DNA of 64,000 nt from Bacillus infantis (GTDB lineage: Bacteria; Bacillota; Bacilli; Bacillales; Cytobacillaceae), in NCBI RefSeq assembly GCF_020171945.1, contig NZ_JAIVAP010000001.1, forward strand, positions 248,001 through 312,000. The letters are read 5' to 3'. Under the pieces are notes generated by a model. That model saw only the letters and a list, made by a program, of their open reading frames with translations, was not told where the DNA came from and ran no database searches. Shown here piece after piece: positions 7,795 to 17,890 of the stretch. The position numbers were made by a program, and so were the translations under genes. How positions within the stretch are numbered: the first letter of the stretch is position 1; the number at the start of each line of letters is the position of its first letter.

Positions 7795-9723
7795 TTAATC
7801 ATCAGCATCTGCACTTAAACCTTTTACATGCTTCTTACCCATCTGCTTCAGAACTTTCCGATTCTCTTTTGTATCGAATATGATGGAAAAATCATATTCT
7901 TCCGGATATAGCTCCTCTGCCTTAATATACAGCTTGAGTCTTTTAGAGTTGATCTCCTTTTTCTCTCCTTTAATTTGCACAATATATTGATCCCGGCTGT
8001 CAGGTCCTTTATAGATAATCCCCAGTTCACCTGTACTTGTATAGAGTACATTGTCACCTTTTTTAAAGGCGGCAGGCTTTTCTATTTTTGCTGTCTTCTC
8101 TCTTTTCTTTTCGTGCTTCTGAACAAATATTTGCCTCTCCATCTTTTTCTTTGCTGTATCATCTGAAAGTTCCTGTGGATAGCTCTTCTCTATCCCGTAT
8201 GAATAGTAATGGGCCCTTTCAATCAGCTTCGGATGGATTCCAAGCTTTAAAGCGATGGCAAATGCCTGGCTTTCCCCTGACTCTCCTATTTTCAGCCTAT
8301 ATGTTGGCTTTAAGGTGGCGAGATCAAATTCCATGCTTCCATTTATAAAGCCTTCATGATGCTCTGCAAAAGATTTGATCTCTTTATAGTGCGTTGTTGC
8401 CAGGATAGCAGCTCCTTTCCTGTGCAGCTGCTCCAGAATAGCTGCTGCCAGGCCCATTCCCTCCCCCGGGTCAGTGCCTGAGCCAAGTTCATCCAGAAGC
8501 ACCAGGGAGTCAGCAGTGGATTCTTCTAAGATTTCGCCTATATTTTTTATCCGGGAGCTGAAGGTGCTTAAGTTTTCTTCAATGCTTTGGCCGTCCCCTA
8601 TATCAACCAGGATCTTCTGGAATATGCCCATTGAGCTTCCCTGGGAAACCGGGAGAAGCAGGCCGCATTGAGCCATCAGGGCGAGCAGGCCGACCGTTTT
8701 GATGGCAACTGTTTTGCCTCCTGTATTCGGTCCCGTTATCACAAGGGCTGTAGTTCCGCCCTGTCCAAGCTCTATTGTTAAAGGGACTGCTGAGCTCCCC
8801 AGCGAAGGATGTCTGGCATCAAGGAGGCGGAAAGACTGATCATCCTGAAAACAAACTGGGATGCCCTCAATCGCCAGCCCGTATTTTCCCTTTGCAAAAA
8901 CGATATCATAATGGATCATTGTCTCGGCCGCCAGCTTGATTTCTTCATGCTTATCCTCCGCCAGCCCTGTCAAGTACAAGAGAATGTTCAGGATTTCCGA
9001 CTCTTCATCTGAATGCAGCCAATTCAGCTGGTCCTGGTGTGCTCCGATTTCTTCAGGTTCAATAAAAAGGGTTAAACCTGAAGCACTTCTGTCCAGCACT
9101 GACCCTTTGATCTTATACCTGTATTCCTTCTTTACCGGCACCACATACCGGCCATTCCTCTGGCTGATTACCCCCTCCTGCAAAACCTCTTTATATTTAG
9201 CTGATTTCAGGATCTGGTTCAATTTTTCCTTAAGCCTTTCTTCCTGGATAGCAATCTGTTTGCGGATCTTCAGGAGGTCCTTGCTGGCATGGTCATCTAT
9301 CCCCCCATTCCGGATGCAGCGCATTAGTTCTTCTGCAAGGAAAGGCATCTCGTCAACAGAGAGTATATAGGAAGATATTCTTGGAGCAAGGTTAGATTTG
9401 TCTTTCATGTACTTCTTAAGCTTCTTGCAGGATTGCAGAAATTCATATAGCCTGCTAAGCTGTTCTACCCGCAGCACAATTCCTTTGTGGAATGATGACA
9501 GCAGGGCTTCAACCCCTTTCATACTGCCGATGGGAACACTGCTTCCGGTTTTAAGAATTGCAGCTGCCTCAGCAGTTTCGTCTGCCAGTGCTTCGATCTG
9601 GCCTTTTAGAAAGGATGGCTCCATGCTGAGTATCTTTTTTCTTCCTCCTTCCGTCAAAGCGAATTGAGCCGCATTTTCTTTTACCACATGGAAATCTAAA
9701 GACTCATAAGTGTGTGAATTCAA
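7795..9723 (-). CDS. MutS2-like ATPase lacking the Smr nuclease domain
   Basis: A 642-residue MutS-family protein. Order: helical core and clamp region, ATPase with Walker A GPNTGGKT (about 331-338), an SIEENLSTFSS signature, Walker B LVLLDELGSGTDP (about 406-418), then a coiled, charged C-terminal region with a short beta-rich domain (KKGDNVLYTSTGELG). Canonical Bacillus MutS2 is about 785 residues and ends in an Smr endonuclease domain, which is absent here. This is therefore the short paralogue type, whose role in recombination control or ribosome rescue is not established. The start is TTG at 9723, seven bases after AAGGAGG. Upstream lie two minus-strand terminator hairpins. Confidence 0.85.
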   Translation of the reverse strand: MNSHTYESLDFHVVKENAAQFALTEGGRKKILSMEPSFLKGQIEALADETAEAAAILKTGSSVPIGSMKGVEALLSSFHKGIVLRVEQLSRLYEFLQSCKKLKKYMKDKSNLAPRISSYILSVDEMPFLAEELMRCIRNGGIDDHASKDLLKIRKQIAIQEERLKEKLNQILKSAKYKEVLQEGVISQRNGRYVVPVKKEYRYKIKGSVLDRSASGLTLFIEPEEIGAHQDQLNWLHSDEESEILNILLYLTGLAEDKHEEIKLAAETMIHYDIVFAKGKYGLAIEGIPVCFQDDQSFRLLDARHPSLGSSAVPLTIELGQGGTTALVITGPNTGGKTVAIKTVGLLALMAQCGLLLPVSQGSSMGIFQKILVDIGDGQSIEENLSTFSSRIKNIGEILEESTADSLVLLDELGSGTDPGEGMGLAAAILEQLHRKGAAILATTHYKEIKSFAEHHEGFINGSMEFDLATLKPTYRLKIGESGESQAFAIALKLGIHPKLIERAHYYSYGIEKSYPQELSDDTAKKKMERQIFVQKHEKKREKTAKIEKPAAFKKGDNVLYTSTGELGIIYKGPDSRDQYIVQIKGEKKEINSKRLKLYIKAEELYPEEYDFSIIFDTKENRKVLKQMGKKHVKGLSADADD

Positions 9724-9747
9724 TTTTTTTCCTCCTTTTTATCAATA

Positions 9748-9780
9748 CAAAAAGCCGCAATGAACTATATCATTGCGGCT
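9748..9780 (-). terminator. Hairpin just upstream of the MutS2-like gene
   Basis: agccgcaatga / tcattgcggct, 11 bp with a 6-base loop, followed on the minus strand by TTTTTGT. It lies 25 bases before the MutS2-like start, so it is either a second terminator for the RNA upstream or an attenuator in the mutS2-like leader. Confidence 0.7.
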
Positions 9781-9810
9781 CCCAAAATAGGATTCAGCAT
9801 ATATCAGTAT

Positions 9811-10013
9811 TCAAAAAAGCTGTGCTCAAAGAACACAGCTTTCCACTGATTGAAAATGCTGCAGGCTATGACCGAGTTCTTAACTCTATTCCATGGGCAC
9901 ACTTAAATAAAAGTTCCCTTCCTTAATCTTTTAAGAAAGAGCCCCGGAATGACCGTATCTGATTAACGGTTTAGTTAAGAACGGCACCTAACATACAACA
10001 TACCCCTTTTGCT
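9811..10013 (-). ncRNA. Candidate structured RNA of about 200 nt
   Basis: No gene fits 9724-10256, but the minus strand shows a full transcription unit. It has TTGTAT (10043-10048), a 17-base spacer and AATAAT (10020-10025), then a folded region and a U-tailed terminator at 9813-9842. A 10-bp stem pairs 9973-9982 with 9876-9885. Inside are hairpin 9952-9956/9966-9970, stem 9946-9950+9941-9944 with 9888-9892+9895-9898, and a 9-bp hairpin 9918-9926/9931-9939. The last has one pair that is G-U on minus but C-A on plus, supporting minus orientation. Size and dense pairing recall 6S RNA, but I do not recognise its conserved bubble, so no family is assigned. Confidence 0.5.
9813..9842 (-). terminator. 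Terminator of the candidate RNA
   Basis: aaagctgtg / cacagcttt, 9 bp with a 9-base loop, followed on the minus strand by a T6 run. Confidence 0.75.
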
Positions 10014-10161
10014 GAACAAATTATTTAATACAATATAATCATATACAAGGGAGACCACAGAAGTAAATAGAATTTTTCTTTTTATCAGAAATTTGAAGGG
10101 ATAGACTAAAAGCGCAGAAGAATATTGTCGAAAATTATCTGAAAATTTGTTCTCTTTTTAT

Positions 10162-10191
10162 TTGAATAATAGATTCTGTAAATGCTAACAT
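10162..10191 (+). promoter_or_regulatory. Probable promoter of the aldehyde dehydrogenase gene
   Basis: TTGAAT (10162-10167), 18-base spacer, TAACAT (10186-10191). The predicted start site falls inside the adjoining cre box. Confidence 0.45.
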
Positions 10192-10196
10192 AGTTT

Positions 10197-10212
10197 ATGG
10201 AAGCGCTATCAA
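10197..10212 (+). promoter_or_regulatory. cre box (CcpA operator)
   Basis: ATGGAAGCGCTATCAA matches WTGNNARCGNWWWCAW at every position. It begins 6 bases after the predicted -10, so binding would repress the aldehyde dehydrogenase gene. Confidence 0.7.
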
Positions 10213-10256
10213 AATAGGCTTTTGGCTACATAAATTAATTTCAGGGAGGAATCGCA

Positions 10257-11741
10257 ATGACCCAATTAACAATTAATTTGAAGGAAAAAGTAGAAAAGTT
10301 CCTGGCCGGAAAGAAAAAGCTTTTCATTAATGGAGAATTCGTGGAAAGCGCCTCTCAGAAAACATTTGAAAGCTATAACCCTGCCACCGGTGAAGTACTG
10401 GCGACGCTGTATGAAGCAGGTCCTGAAGATATTGATAGAGCCGTGCTAGCTGCAAGGAAGGCATTTGATGAAGGAAAATGGTCCAAGATGGGCAGTGCCA
10501 AGAGAAGCAGGCTTATGTATAAACTCGCAGATTTGATGGAAGAAAACAAAGAAGAGCTGGCCCAGCTTGAAACTCTTGACAATGGAAAGCCTATCAGGGA
10601 AACCTCTGCAGCTGATATCCCGCTTGCTGTTGAGCACATGCGCTATTATGCAGGCTGGACGACAAAGATCGTCGGACAGACGATCCCGGTAAACGGGCCT
10701 TTCTTTAACTATACTCGCCACGAGGCTGTAGGAGTGGTCGGGCAGATCATCCCTTGGAACTTCCCTCTCCTCATGGCAATGTGGAAGCTTGGGGCTGCAC
10801 TCGCCACAGGATGTACGGTTGTCCTCAAGCCGGCAGAGCAGACACCTCTCTCCGCCCTTTATCTGGCAGAATTAATCCAGGAAGCGGGCTTCCCTGAAGG
10901 AGTCGTGAATATTGTCCCCGGTTTTGGTGAGACAGCAGGCCAGCCGCTGGTAGATCATCCTCAGGTCGATAAGATTGCGTTCACCGGTTCAACAGAGGTC
11001 GGAAAAATGATCATGCAAAGGGCTTCTAAGACGCTGAAGCGTGTCACGCTGGAACTTGGCGGGAAGTCCCCGAATATCATCCTTCCTGATGCGGATATGA
11101 CAAAGGCCATTCCCGGCGCATTAAACGGAGTCATGTTCAACCAGGGCCAGGTATGCTGTGCAGGATCGCGTGTATTCATCCAGAAAAAGCAGTTTGATAA
11201 TGTAGTGTCCGATATGGTCGATCATGCCAAGAAGATTAAACAGGGTGCAGGCCTTCATGCTGATACGCAGATCGGCCCTCTCGTTTCAACAGAACAGCAG
11301 AACAGGGTCCTGGGATATATTGAAAAAGGCGTCAGCGAAGGAGCAGAACTGCTTGTGGGCGGAAATAAGCCGTATGAAGAAGGCTACTTCGTCTCCCCTA
11401 CTATCTTTGCGGATGTCCGTGATGAGATGACGATTGCCAAAGAAGAGATCTTTGGCCCTGTCATCTCGGCTATGCCGTATGAAGATCTTGATGAACTGAT
11501 TGCCAGGGCAAATAACAGCGAATATGGCCTGGCGGCGGGCGTCTGGACGAAGGATGTCTCCAAAGCCCATTATATCGCCAGCCAGCTCAGGGCAGGGACC
11601 GTATGGGTCAACTGCTATAATGCCTTTGACGCAGCCTCCCCATTCGGCGGCTATAAGCAGTCTGGCATGGGCCGTGAAATGGGATCCTACGCTTTGAATA
11701 ACTACACAGAAGTGAAGAGCGTCTGGATCGGAATGAACTGA
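10257..11741 (+). CDS. dhaS: NAD-dependent aldehyde dehydrogenase (DhaS-like)
   Basis: A 494-residue cytosolic aldehyde dehydrogenase that oxidises aldehydes to acids with NAD. It shows the general-base glutamate motif ELGGKSPN (about 265-272), the catalytic cysteine in FNQGQVCCAGSR (about residue 300) and the C-terminal FGGYKQSGMGRE. Length and sequence fit the ALDH1/2-like DhaS group of bacilli. ATG at 10257 follows GGGAGGAATCGCA. A perfect cre box and promoter lie upstream, pointing to catabolite repression. A terminator follows, so it is a single-gene unit. Substrate range is not predictable. Confidence 0.9.
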   Translation: MTQLTINLKEKVEKFLAGKKKLFINGEFVESASQKTFESYNPATGEVLATLYEAGPEDIDRAVLAARKAFDEGKWSKMGSAKRSRLMYKLADLMEENKEELAQLETLDNGKPIRETSAADIPLAVEHMRYYAGWTTKIVGQTIPVNGPFFNYTRHEAVGVVGQIIPWNFPLLMAMWKLGAALATGCTVVLKPAEQTPLSALYLAELIQEAGFPEGVVNIVPGFGETAGQPLVDHPQVDKIAFTGSTEVGKMIMQRASKTLKRVTLELGGKSPNIILPDADMTKAIPGALNGVMFNQGQVCCAGSRVFIQKKQFDNVVSDMVDHAKKIKQGAGLHADTQIGPLVSTEQQNRVLGYIEKGVSEGAELLVGGNKPYEEGYFVSPTIFADVRDEMTIAKEEIFGPVISAMPYEDLDELIARANNSEYGLAAGVWTKDVSKAHYIASQLRAGTVWVNCYNAFDAASPFGGYKQSGMGREMGSYALNNYTEVKSVWIGMN

Positions 11742-11751
11742 TTCTTTCATC

Positions 11752-11779
11752 AAAAAAGGGGCCTGCGGGCTCCTTTTTT
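11752..11779 (+). terminator. Terminator of the aldehyde dehydrogenase gene
   Basis: aaaaaaggggcc / ggctcctttttt around loop tgcg, with a T6 tail. Confidence 0.85.
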
Positions 11780-11938
11780 CCATTTGAAACCCGATGCCAA
11801 AAATTCTTAATCATCCAGATAGCGCGTTCCTTAAGACACGGAGCCGGAAGAAGTTTTTAGCACTTGCTTCTAAAATTTCACATAATATCCATGTCATTTT
11901 TTCATTCTCTTCCCTATTCTTAAGTGGGAGGGAATGAA

Positions 11939-12538
11939 ATGAAGAGACTTTATTGGATCAGCTCTATCCTTATTATTGCAGGGATTGCTGCAGGGATTGC
12001 TTTTTTTGTCATCAGGGATCATTCAGCAGAAATTCCGGATGATATATCATTGATTACTGAAAATGGTAAAGACTATGATTTCAGTGAGGGTGGAGAGACC
12101 CTAACATTAGTTGAATTTATTTATACCCATTGTCCTGATATCTGTCCTACGACAACACAAAAAATGAACATGCTCAGAAGCGATCTCGAGAATAATCAAG
12201 TATTTGGTAATAAAGTGAAATTCATGACAATAACCATCGACCCTTATCGCGACACACCTGAAGTACTGAGTAAGTATATGGACAATTTCGATATTAAAAA
12301 AGACGGAAACTGGGTGTTCCTGACTGGAGATAAAGACAGCATGAAAGAAGACCAGAAGGAAATTCAGGAGCTGGCCAATGCCTTCCAGTTTCAGTACCGT
12401 GATCCCGGGGACGGCTTTTATGTGCACAGTACCTATGTTTATCTCCTGGATAAAGACAATAAATATATTAAAAAGTTCCCAATGGGTGAAAGTTTTGATA
12501 GAAAAGAAGTATATGAGAATATCTTGAAGGAGCTTTGA
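11939..12538 (+). CDS. SCO1/SenC-family copper chaperone
   Basis: A 199-residue membrane-anchored thioredoxin-fold protein that helps load the CuA site of cytochrome oxidase outside the membrane. It has an N-terminal membrane anchor (residues about 6-23), the copper-binding CPDIC (about 66-70) and the distal His in HSTYVYLLD (about 162). B. subtilis YpmQ is the equivalent. The start is ATG at 11939, after GGGAGG; the upstream GTG overlaps the ribosome site. It is not next to oxidase genes here. Followed by a strong terminator. Confidence 0.9.
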   Translation: MKRLYWISSILIIAGIAAGIAFFVIRDHSAEIPDDISLITENGKDYDFSEGGETLTLVEFIYTHCPDICPTTTQKMNMLRSDLENNQVFGNKVKFMTITIDPYRDTPEVLSKYMDNFDIKKDGNWVFLTGDKDSMKEDQKEIQELANAFQFQYRDPGDGFYVHSTYVYLLDKDNKYIKKFPMGESFDRKEVYENILKEL

Positions 12539-12576
12539 GAATCTAACTGCCGGCCGGGATATGGATTTTTGCACGA

Positions 12577-12614
12577 AAAAGGCTGACTGCCGGGGAGGCA
12601 GATCAGCCTTTTGT
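12577..12614 (+). terminator. Terminator of the SCO gene
   Basis: aaaaggctgactgcc / ggcagatcagcctttt stem with loop gggga, 38 bases past the stop. Confidence 0.85.
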
Positions 12615-12704
12615 ATGTATATTCATTCGAATTTTTTTCAAGTTCTTCAGGCTGCACAGCAGGAGACAGCTGTATATGTGCCTGTCTCCTGTACCACTTT
12701 AGTC

Positions 12705-12839
12705 TCAATTCGTGGAGGAAGATATCTTTCCGGCCTGGTTGATGTGCAGCAGGTAGTCAGATTTTGGCTTAGTGAAGCTTATCTTTATGCCGGATTTTTT
12801 CAAGCGGTTAACTAAATCGACGAGCTGCTTTTTAGCCAT
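12705..12839 (-). CDS. Small basic protein, unknown function
   Basis: A 44-residue Lys-rich protein (MAKKQLVDLVNRLKKSGIK at the start) with an amphipathic N-terminal helix. ATG at 12839 lies 9 bases after AAAGGAG. It is followed by a 10-bp inverted repeat (caggagacag / ctgtctcctg, 12659-12690). No family recognised; likely real because of the strong ribosome site. Confidence 0.6.
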   Translation of the reverse strand: MAKKQLVDLVNRLKKSGIKISFTKPKSDYLLHINQAGKISSSTN

Positions 12840-13101
12840 GTCAAAAAACTCCTTTGTTTTGCCTGTATGATTTCATTTTACATGAAAAATATGAAAAAAC
12901 TATGACAATCGGCAAATTAAATGTGAATAATTTTTGATAATTTTATTTATAAAACTGTCAAGCATTCTGAGTCAGCTGATTTACTCTATCTATTTCCCAT
13001 TTCTTCTCAGCTGAAACTTTTTCCTCTTGCCTTTCATCTTTTTTTTACATTTGTCATTCCATTGGCACCTGTCGGAAAGATTCGCTCTTGGACGCTGAAA
13101 G

Positions 13102-14768
<1,667 letters not shown>

Positions 14769-14773
14769 AAATG

Positions 14774-14805
14774 AACCAGGAAAGCCCGGCTTTCCTGGTT
14801 TTTCT
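14774..14805 (+). terminator. Terminator of ykpA
   Basis: aaccaggaaagc / gctttcctggtt, 12 bp, loop ccg, followed by TTTCTT. Confidence 0.85.
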
Positions 14806-14876
14806 TATTCCCGATTCATGAACATCCAGCTGCGCTCCTTTAGGATCAGGCTGTTTGCGCTCTTGTTCTTCAGGTG

Positions 14877-15014
14877 TCAGACATCTTGTTTTTTTGTCTT
14901 CTTTCTTGCTGAATCAGCTTTGAATCTGCCTGTTTCACTATTGGTCGTGCCCTGTCCCTCAACATCAGGCGAGCTTAAGCCGGTTTTGGAAGGATCTTTT
15001 TTGTGCTTGGCCAT
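14877..15014 (-). CDS. YuzL-family small protein
   Basis: A 45-residue basic protein with the family hallmark KKDPSKTGLSSPDVEGQGTT near its start, followed by a Lys-rich end. ATG at 15014 lies after CGGAGGTG. YuzL proteins are small, conserved in spore formers and of unknown function. After the stop, another frame stays open for about 30 codons (see findings). Confidence 0.8.
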   Translation of the reverse strand: MAKHKKDPSKTGLSSPDVEGQGTTNSETGRFKADSARKKTKKQDV

Positions 15015-15118
15015 TTAAACACCTCCGATTATTAATTTTAGCTCCCAAGCCCTATCTCATTCATGGGAATAAGACGCCGCTCTTTCAGGCATCATAACCT
15101 TCAGAGGAGGTGTAAGTT

Positions 15119-15364
15119 ATGGCGAAACGTATTGCGGTAGAACAATCTCTTACCAATATCCAGGAGGCACTCCGTGCGAAAGGCTATGATGTAATTGACA
15201 TGAAAACTCAGGAGGATGCCCAGAATTGCTCCTGCTGTGTAGTGACGGGACTGGACTCCAATGTAATGGGGATGCAGGATACTTTCACTCAATCTTCAGT
15301 CATCGAGGCTAACGGATTATCGGCAGATGAAGTTTGCCGGCAGGTTGAATCAAGGCTTCAATAA
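15119..15364 (+). CDS. ykuS: UPF0180 family protein YkuS
   Basis: An 81-residue cytosolic protein of unknown function. It has the family signature NCSCCVVTGLDSNVMG (about 40-55), including the Cys-x-Cys-Cys cluster, and ends with DEVCRQVESRL. Length equals B. subtilis YkuS. ATG at 15119 follows GAGGAGGTG. Confidence 0.9.
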   Translation: MAKRIAVEQSLTNIQEALRAKGYDVIDMKTQEDAQNCSCCVVTGLDSNVMGMQDTFTQSSVIEANGLSADEVCRQVESRLQ

Positions 15365-15373
15365 ATGGCGCAG

Positions 15374-15406
15374 AAGACTAAAGGTTACTCTTTAGTCTTT
15401 TCTTTT
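15374..15406 (+). terminator. Terminator of ykuS
   Basis: aagactaaag / ctttagtctt, 10 bp, followed by TTCTTTTAT. Confidence 0.8.
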
Positions 15407-15414
15407 ATAAAAAA

Positions 15415-15440
15415 GGCATTGAATCAGCTGATTCAATGCC
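15415..15440 (-). terminator. Terminator of dacF, containing its stop codon
   Basis: Perfect 13-bp palindrome ggcattgaatcag / ctgattcaatgcc, followed on the minus strand by TTTTTTAT. The dacF stop (15433-15435) is inside the stem. Confidence 0.8.
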
Positions 15441-16596
15441 TCTGTTTTATTCTCCAGTATATTTTTCTCGACAAAATGTATAGAGAAGCGAGTATCAGCA
15501 CAAATACCATATAAAAGACCCCTGATTGTAATGGCGTTTCTTTAATTTCTGCTGCTTCGGCTGCTTCACTTGGACCTGCAGCTTTTACAGCCTCTGGCTC
15601 AAGGGGGAATATTTGGATCAATTTTCCGCTATCATCGACTATTTTCAGAAGACCTTCTTCTGTGACGATTTTTTCAAAATGGTTCAGCGGAATAGTCACG
15701 AAGCGGTCTTTACCGCTAAAATAGAGCTGGTCCCCTTTTTGAAAAGAAGTTTCTTTACTGATCATCGAAGATTTGAAATGGCTGAAGCCGTAATCAAGCA
15801 AGTTCTTTGTGTCATTATAGATATCTCTTTTGAAATCCGCTTTCATGACGATGGCAGTCAGCTGGATTTTTCCATTTTCTGCAGATGTCGCCAGCGTCTG
15901 TTTGCTTTCGTTCACAAATCCGGTCTTTCCGCCGGTTATCCCGGTGTATGGCACTTCGCCTTTTAGCATGCGGTGGTGGGTAAATATCGTTGTGTCCCAG
16001 CTTTCTCCATCCCATGCGAGCTCTTTTGTCCCATAAATCGCTCTGAAAGTGCTATCTTTCAAGGCATAGCTGGTGATAAGCGCCATGTCTTCAGCTGTTG
16101 TATAATGATTTTCATCAAACAAGCCGTGCGGGTTTGTGAAATGGGTGTTATGGACATGCACTTCTTTTTCCAGGAATGTGTTAACGTTTTTTTCATACTC
16201 TTCCATGTTTCCGTCAAGATGCTCGGCAATTGCAGCTGCAGCATCATTCCCTGAGTTTACCAGCATCCCCTCGATCAGGTGCCTGAGCGTTGTCTTCTCG
16301 CCTTCTTCTAAATAAACCTTAGTCCCTTCTGTTTCAACAGCATTCCTGCTGATGGTCACGATATCACGGAGGCCGCCTTTTTTTATCGCATAAATAGCAG
16401 TGGCGATCTTTGTCAGGCTGGCTGGATACATCCGGTCAGATCCATTTTTGTTGTATAAAATAGCCTTGGATTGCGAATCAATTAAAACCGCAGCCTCACT
16501 CACTATGGCGGGTTCCTTTTCATCTTTTGCGATAGCGCTCTGACCGCCGTGTACACAAAACACGAGAATCATTAAAGCGGATATTAATTTTTTCAT
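15433..16596 (-). CDS. dacF: D-alanyl-D-alanine carboxypeptidase (DacF-like)
   Basis: A 387-residue low-molecular-weight penicillin-binding protein that trims the terminal D-Ala from peptidoglycan stem peptides. It has a signal peptide (residues 1 to about 23) and the serine active site SLTK (Ser60, Lys63). Further motifs are SGN (115-117), KTG near residue 223 (ITGGKTGFVN), the PBP5_C domain, and a C-terminal membrane anchor (about 358-380). Size agrees with B. subtilis DacF (389 residues), a forespore enzyme acting on the cortex; the closely related DacA/DacB types are the alternative. The ribosome site (TGGAG) is weak, as often in compartment-specific genes. Confidence 0.85.
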   Translation of the reverse strand: MKKLISALMILVFCVHGGQSAIAKDEKEPAIVSEAAVLIDSQSKAILYNKNGSDRMYPASLTKIATAIYAIKKGGLRDIVTISRNAVETEGTKVYLEEGEKTTLRHLIEGMLVNSGNDAAAAIAEHLDGNMEEYEKNVNTFLEKEVHVHNTHFTNPHGLFDENHYTTAEDMALITSYALKDSTFRAIYGTKELAWDGESWDTTIFTHHRMLKGEVPYTGITGGKTGFVNESKQTLATSAENGKIQLTAIVMKADFKRDIYNDTKNLLDYGFSHFKSSMISKETSFQKGDQLYFSGKDRFVTIPLNHFEKIVTEEGLLKIVDDSGKLIQIFPLEPEAVKAAGPSEAAEAAEIKETPLQSGVFYMVFVLILASLYILSRKIYWRIKQRH

Positions 16597-16754
16597 CTGT
16601 CAATCTCCATTTGCTGATTTTGATAGTGCTAAATTCCCTAATTTTGATTGTACCAAAATATTTTGCGGCAAATGGGCTTGTTTATGAATTGTTACAAAAA
16701 TGAAAAATAACACGTTTCGTTAATGGGTAATTTGGGAATGTATTTGGTCAAAAT

Positions 16755-16779
16755 GAAAAGCCATCTAACAAGATGGCTT
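16755..16779 (-). terminator. Terminator of the Cys/Gly-tailed membrane gene
   Basis: aagccatct / agatggctt, 9 bp, followed on the minus strand by TTCATTTTG, 66 bases past the stop. Confidence 0.7.
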
Positions 16780-16844
16780 CATTCAGTGTTCTTTTTAAGA
16801 AGAAATGCAAAGTAGGCTGCATTTTTATCCTGGGCAGCAAATAC

Positions 16845-17831
16845 CTAGCTTCCCCCGCAGCCGCCTCCTCCTCCGCAGCTCGAGCAGCTGGATCCGCCTG
16901 AACAGTTCGAACCCCCTGAACAGCTGCCTGAATCTGAATCATGATCCGTGCTGCACGCAAATCCGGAACAGGAGGTGGCTCCTGCATACCCGCTCTTCAT
17001 CATTTCCACAGGAAGCACTTCTTCAATATGTGATGAGTAATCATCATGCTCATACATCGAGAAAAATACGGCTGCCGGAAGAAGCAGGCTCATATCATGT
17101 GAAGAAGAAATCCGTGTGAACGGTTTTTTTTCATTTTTGCTGAAAGTCATTTCTGCTTCCCTGATGTCCGTCTTGAGCTGCCGGATCAGATAAAGCTGAA
17201 CTTCTCTTGCATCTTCACCATCCCTGAAGTACTTTGCGAGAAGCTCCCCTTCAGATCTGGTTCTGAAATCATTCAAAATGCTCTGCTCAATGGGTGTTTT
17301 TAAAAATTCTCCCCAAATCAAGCGGCTGTTTCTTGCCGGGGAAAAGACCTGAAGGTAGACCCAGTCGAAAAAGGCTCTTTCCCCCGGGATTGGAACAATC
17401 TCCATATTAGGTGTGTGGTGCAAAAAGCTGCTGTAAAACTTTTTTGAGAAATCTTCATAATCTCTTGTGAACATAAGCATCTCATGCCAGACCGCATCCA
17501 CTTTCCCGCTGAACATAGGCACCGATTTTAAAATGCTGCTTAGTACAAAGAACCTTTTAAGCTCAAAGAATACCCAGTCAAAATGCTTTTCCGACCAGGA
17601 AGGATGCTCCTTCAGCATTCTGTTTTTTATATTGGACTGATATCCTTCAGATAGGGCTTTTTCTAAATGCTGTGCAAGCGGTTTGGCTGCATCATTTTCA
17701 ATGCCAAGCCCTTCAGGCAATTCATCCGCATACAGTCTCGGACGCCTCTTTCCTTTATTGCCGCTGATGATAGAAACCGCCATTCCTAAGATGAATATAA
17801 AAACGATGACAAATACAATGAAACCTGCCAT
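16845..17831 (-). CDS. Membrane protein with GRDP-like motif and Cys/Gly/Ser-rich tail
   Basis: A 328-residue protein. One N-terminal membrane helix (about 3-22) is followed by a large soluble helical region. Residues 111-128, VDAVWHEMLMFTRDYEDF, match the DxxWHxHxxxTxxY signature I know from glycine-rich domain (DUF1399/GRDP) proteins. A downstream FLHHTP could pair with it. The last 50 residues form a low-complexity Cys/Gly/Ser tail (CSGGSNCSGGSSCSSCGG) like those of TIGR04222-type membrane proteins. The start is ATG at 17831, after AAGGAGGGGAAGA. Function unknown; the tail may bind metal or be crosslinked by disulfides. The short upstream ORF extension is not needed. Confidence 0.75.
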   Translation of the reverse strand: MAGFIVFVIVFIFILGMAVSIISGNKGKRRPRLYADELPEGLGIENDAAKPLAQHLEKALSEGYQSNIKNRMLKEHPSWSEKHFDWVFFELKRFFVLSSILKSVPMFSGKVDAVWHEMLMFTRDYEDFSKKFYSSFLHHTPNMEIVPIPGERAFFDWVYLQVFSPARNSRLIWGEFLKTPIEQSILNDFRTRSEGELLAKYFRDGEDAREVQLYLIRQLKTDIREAEMTFSKNEKKPFTRISSSHDMSLLLPAAVFFSMYEHDDYSSHIEEVLPVEMMKSGYAGATSCSGFACSTDHDSDSGSCSGGSNCSGGSSCSSCGGGGGCGGS

Positions 17832-17890
17832 TCTTCCCCTCCTTATGACTGATAATACCATTATATTCTGTCATGCACGTTTTTTACAGG

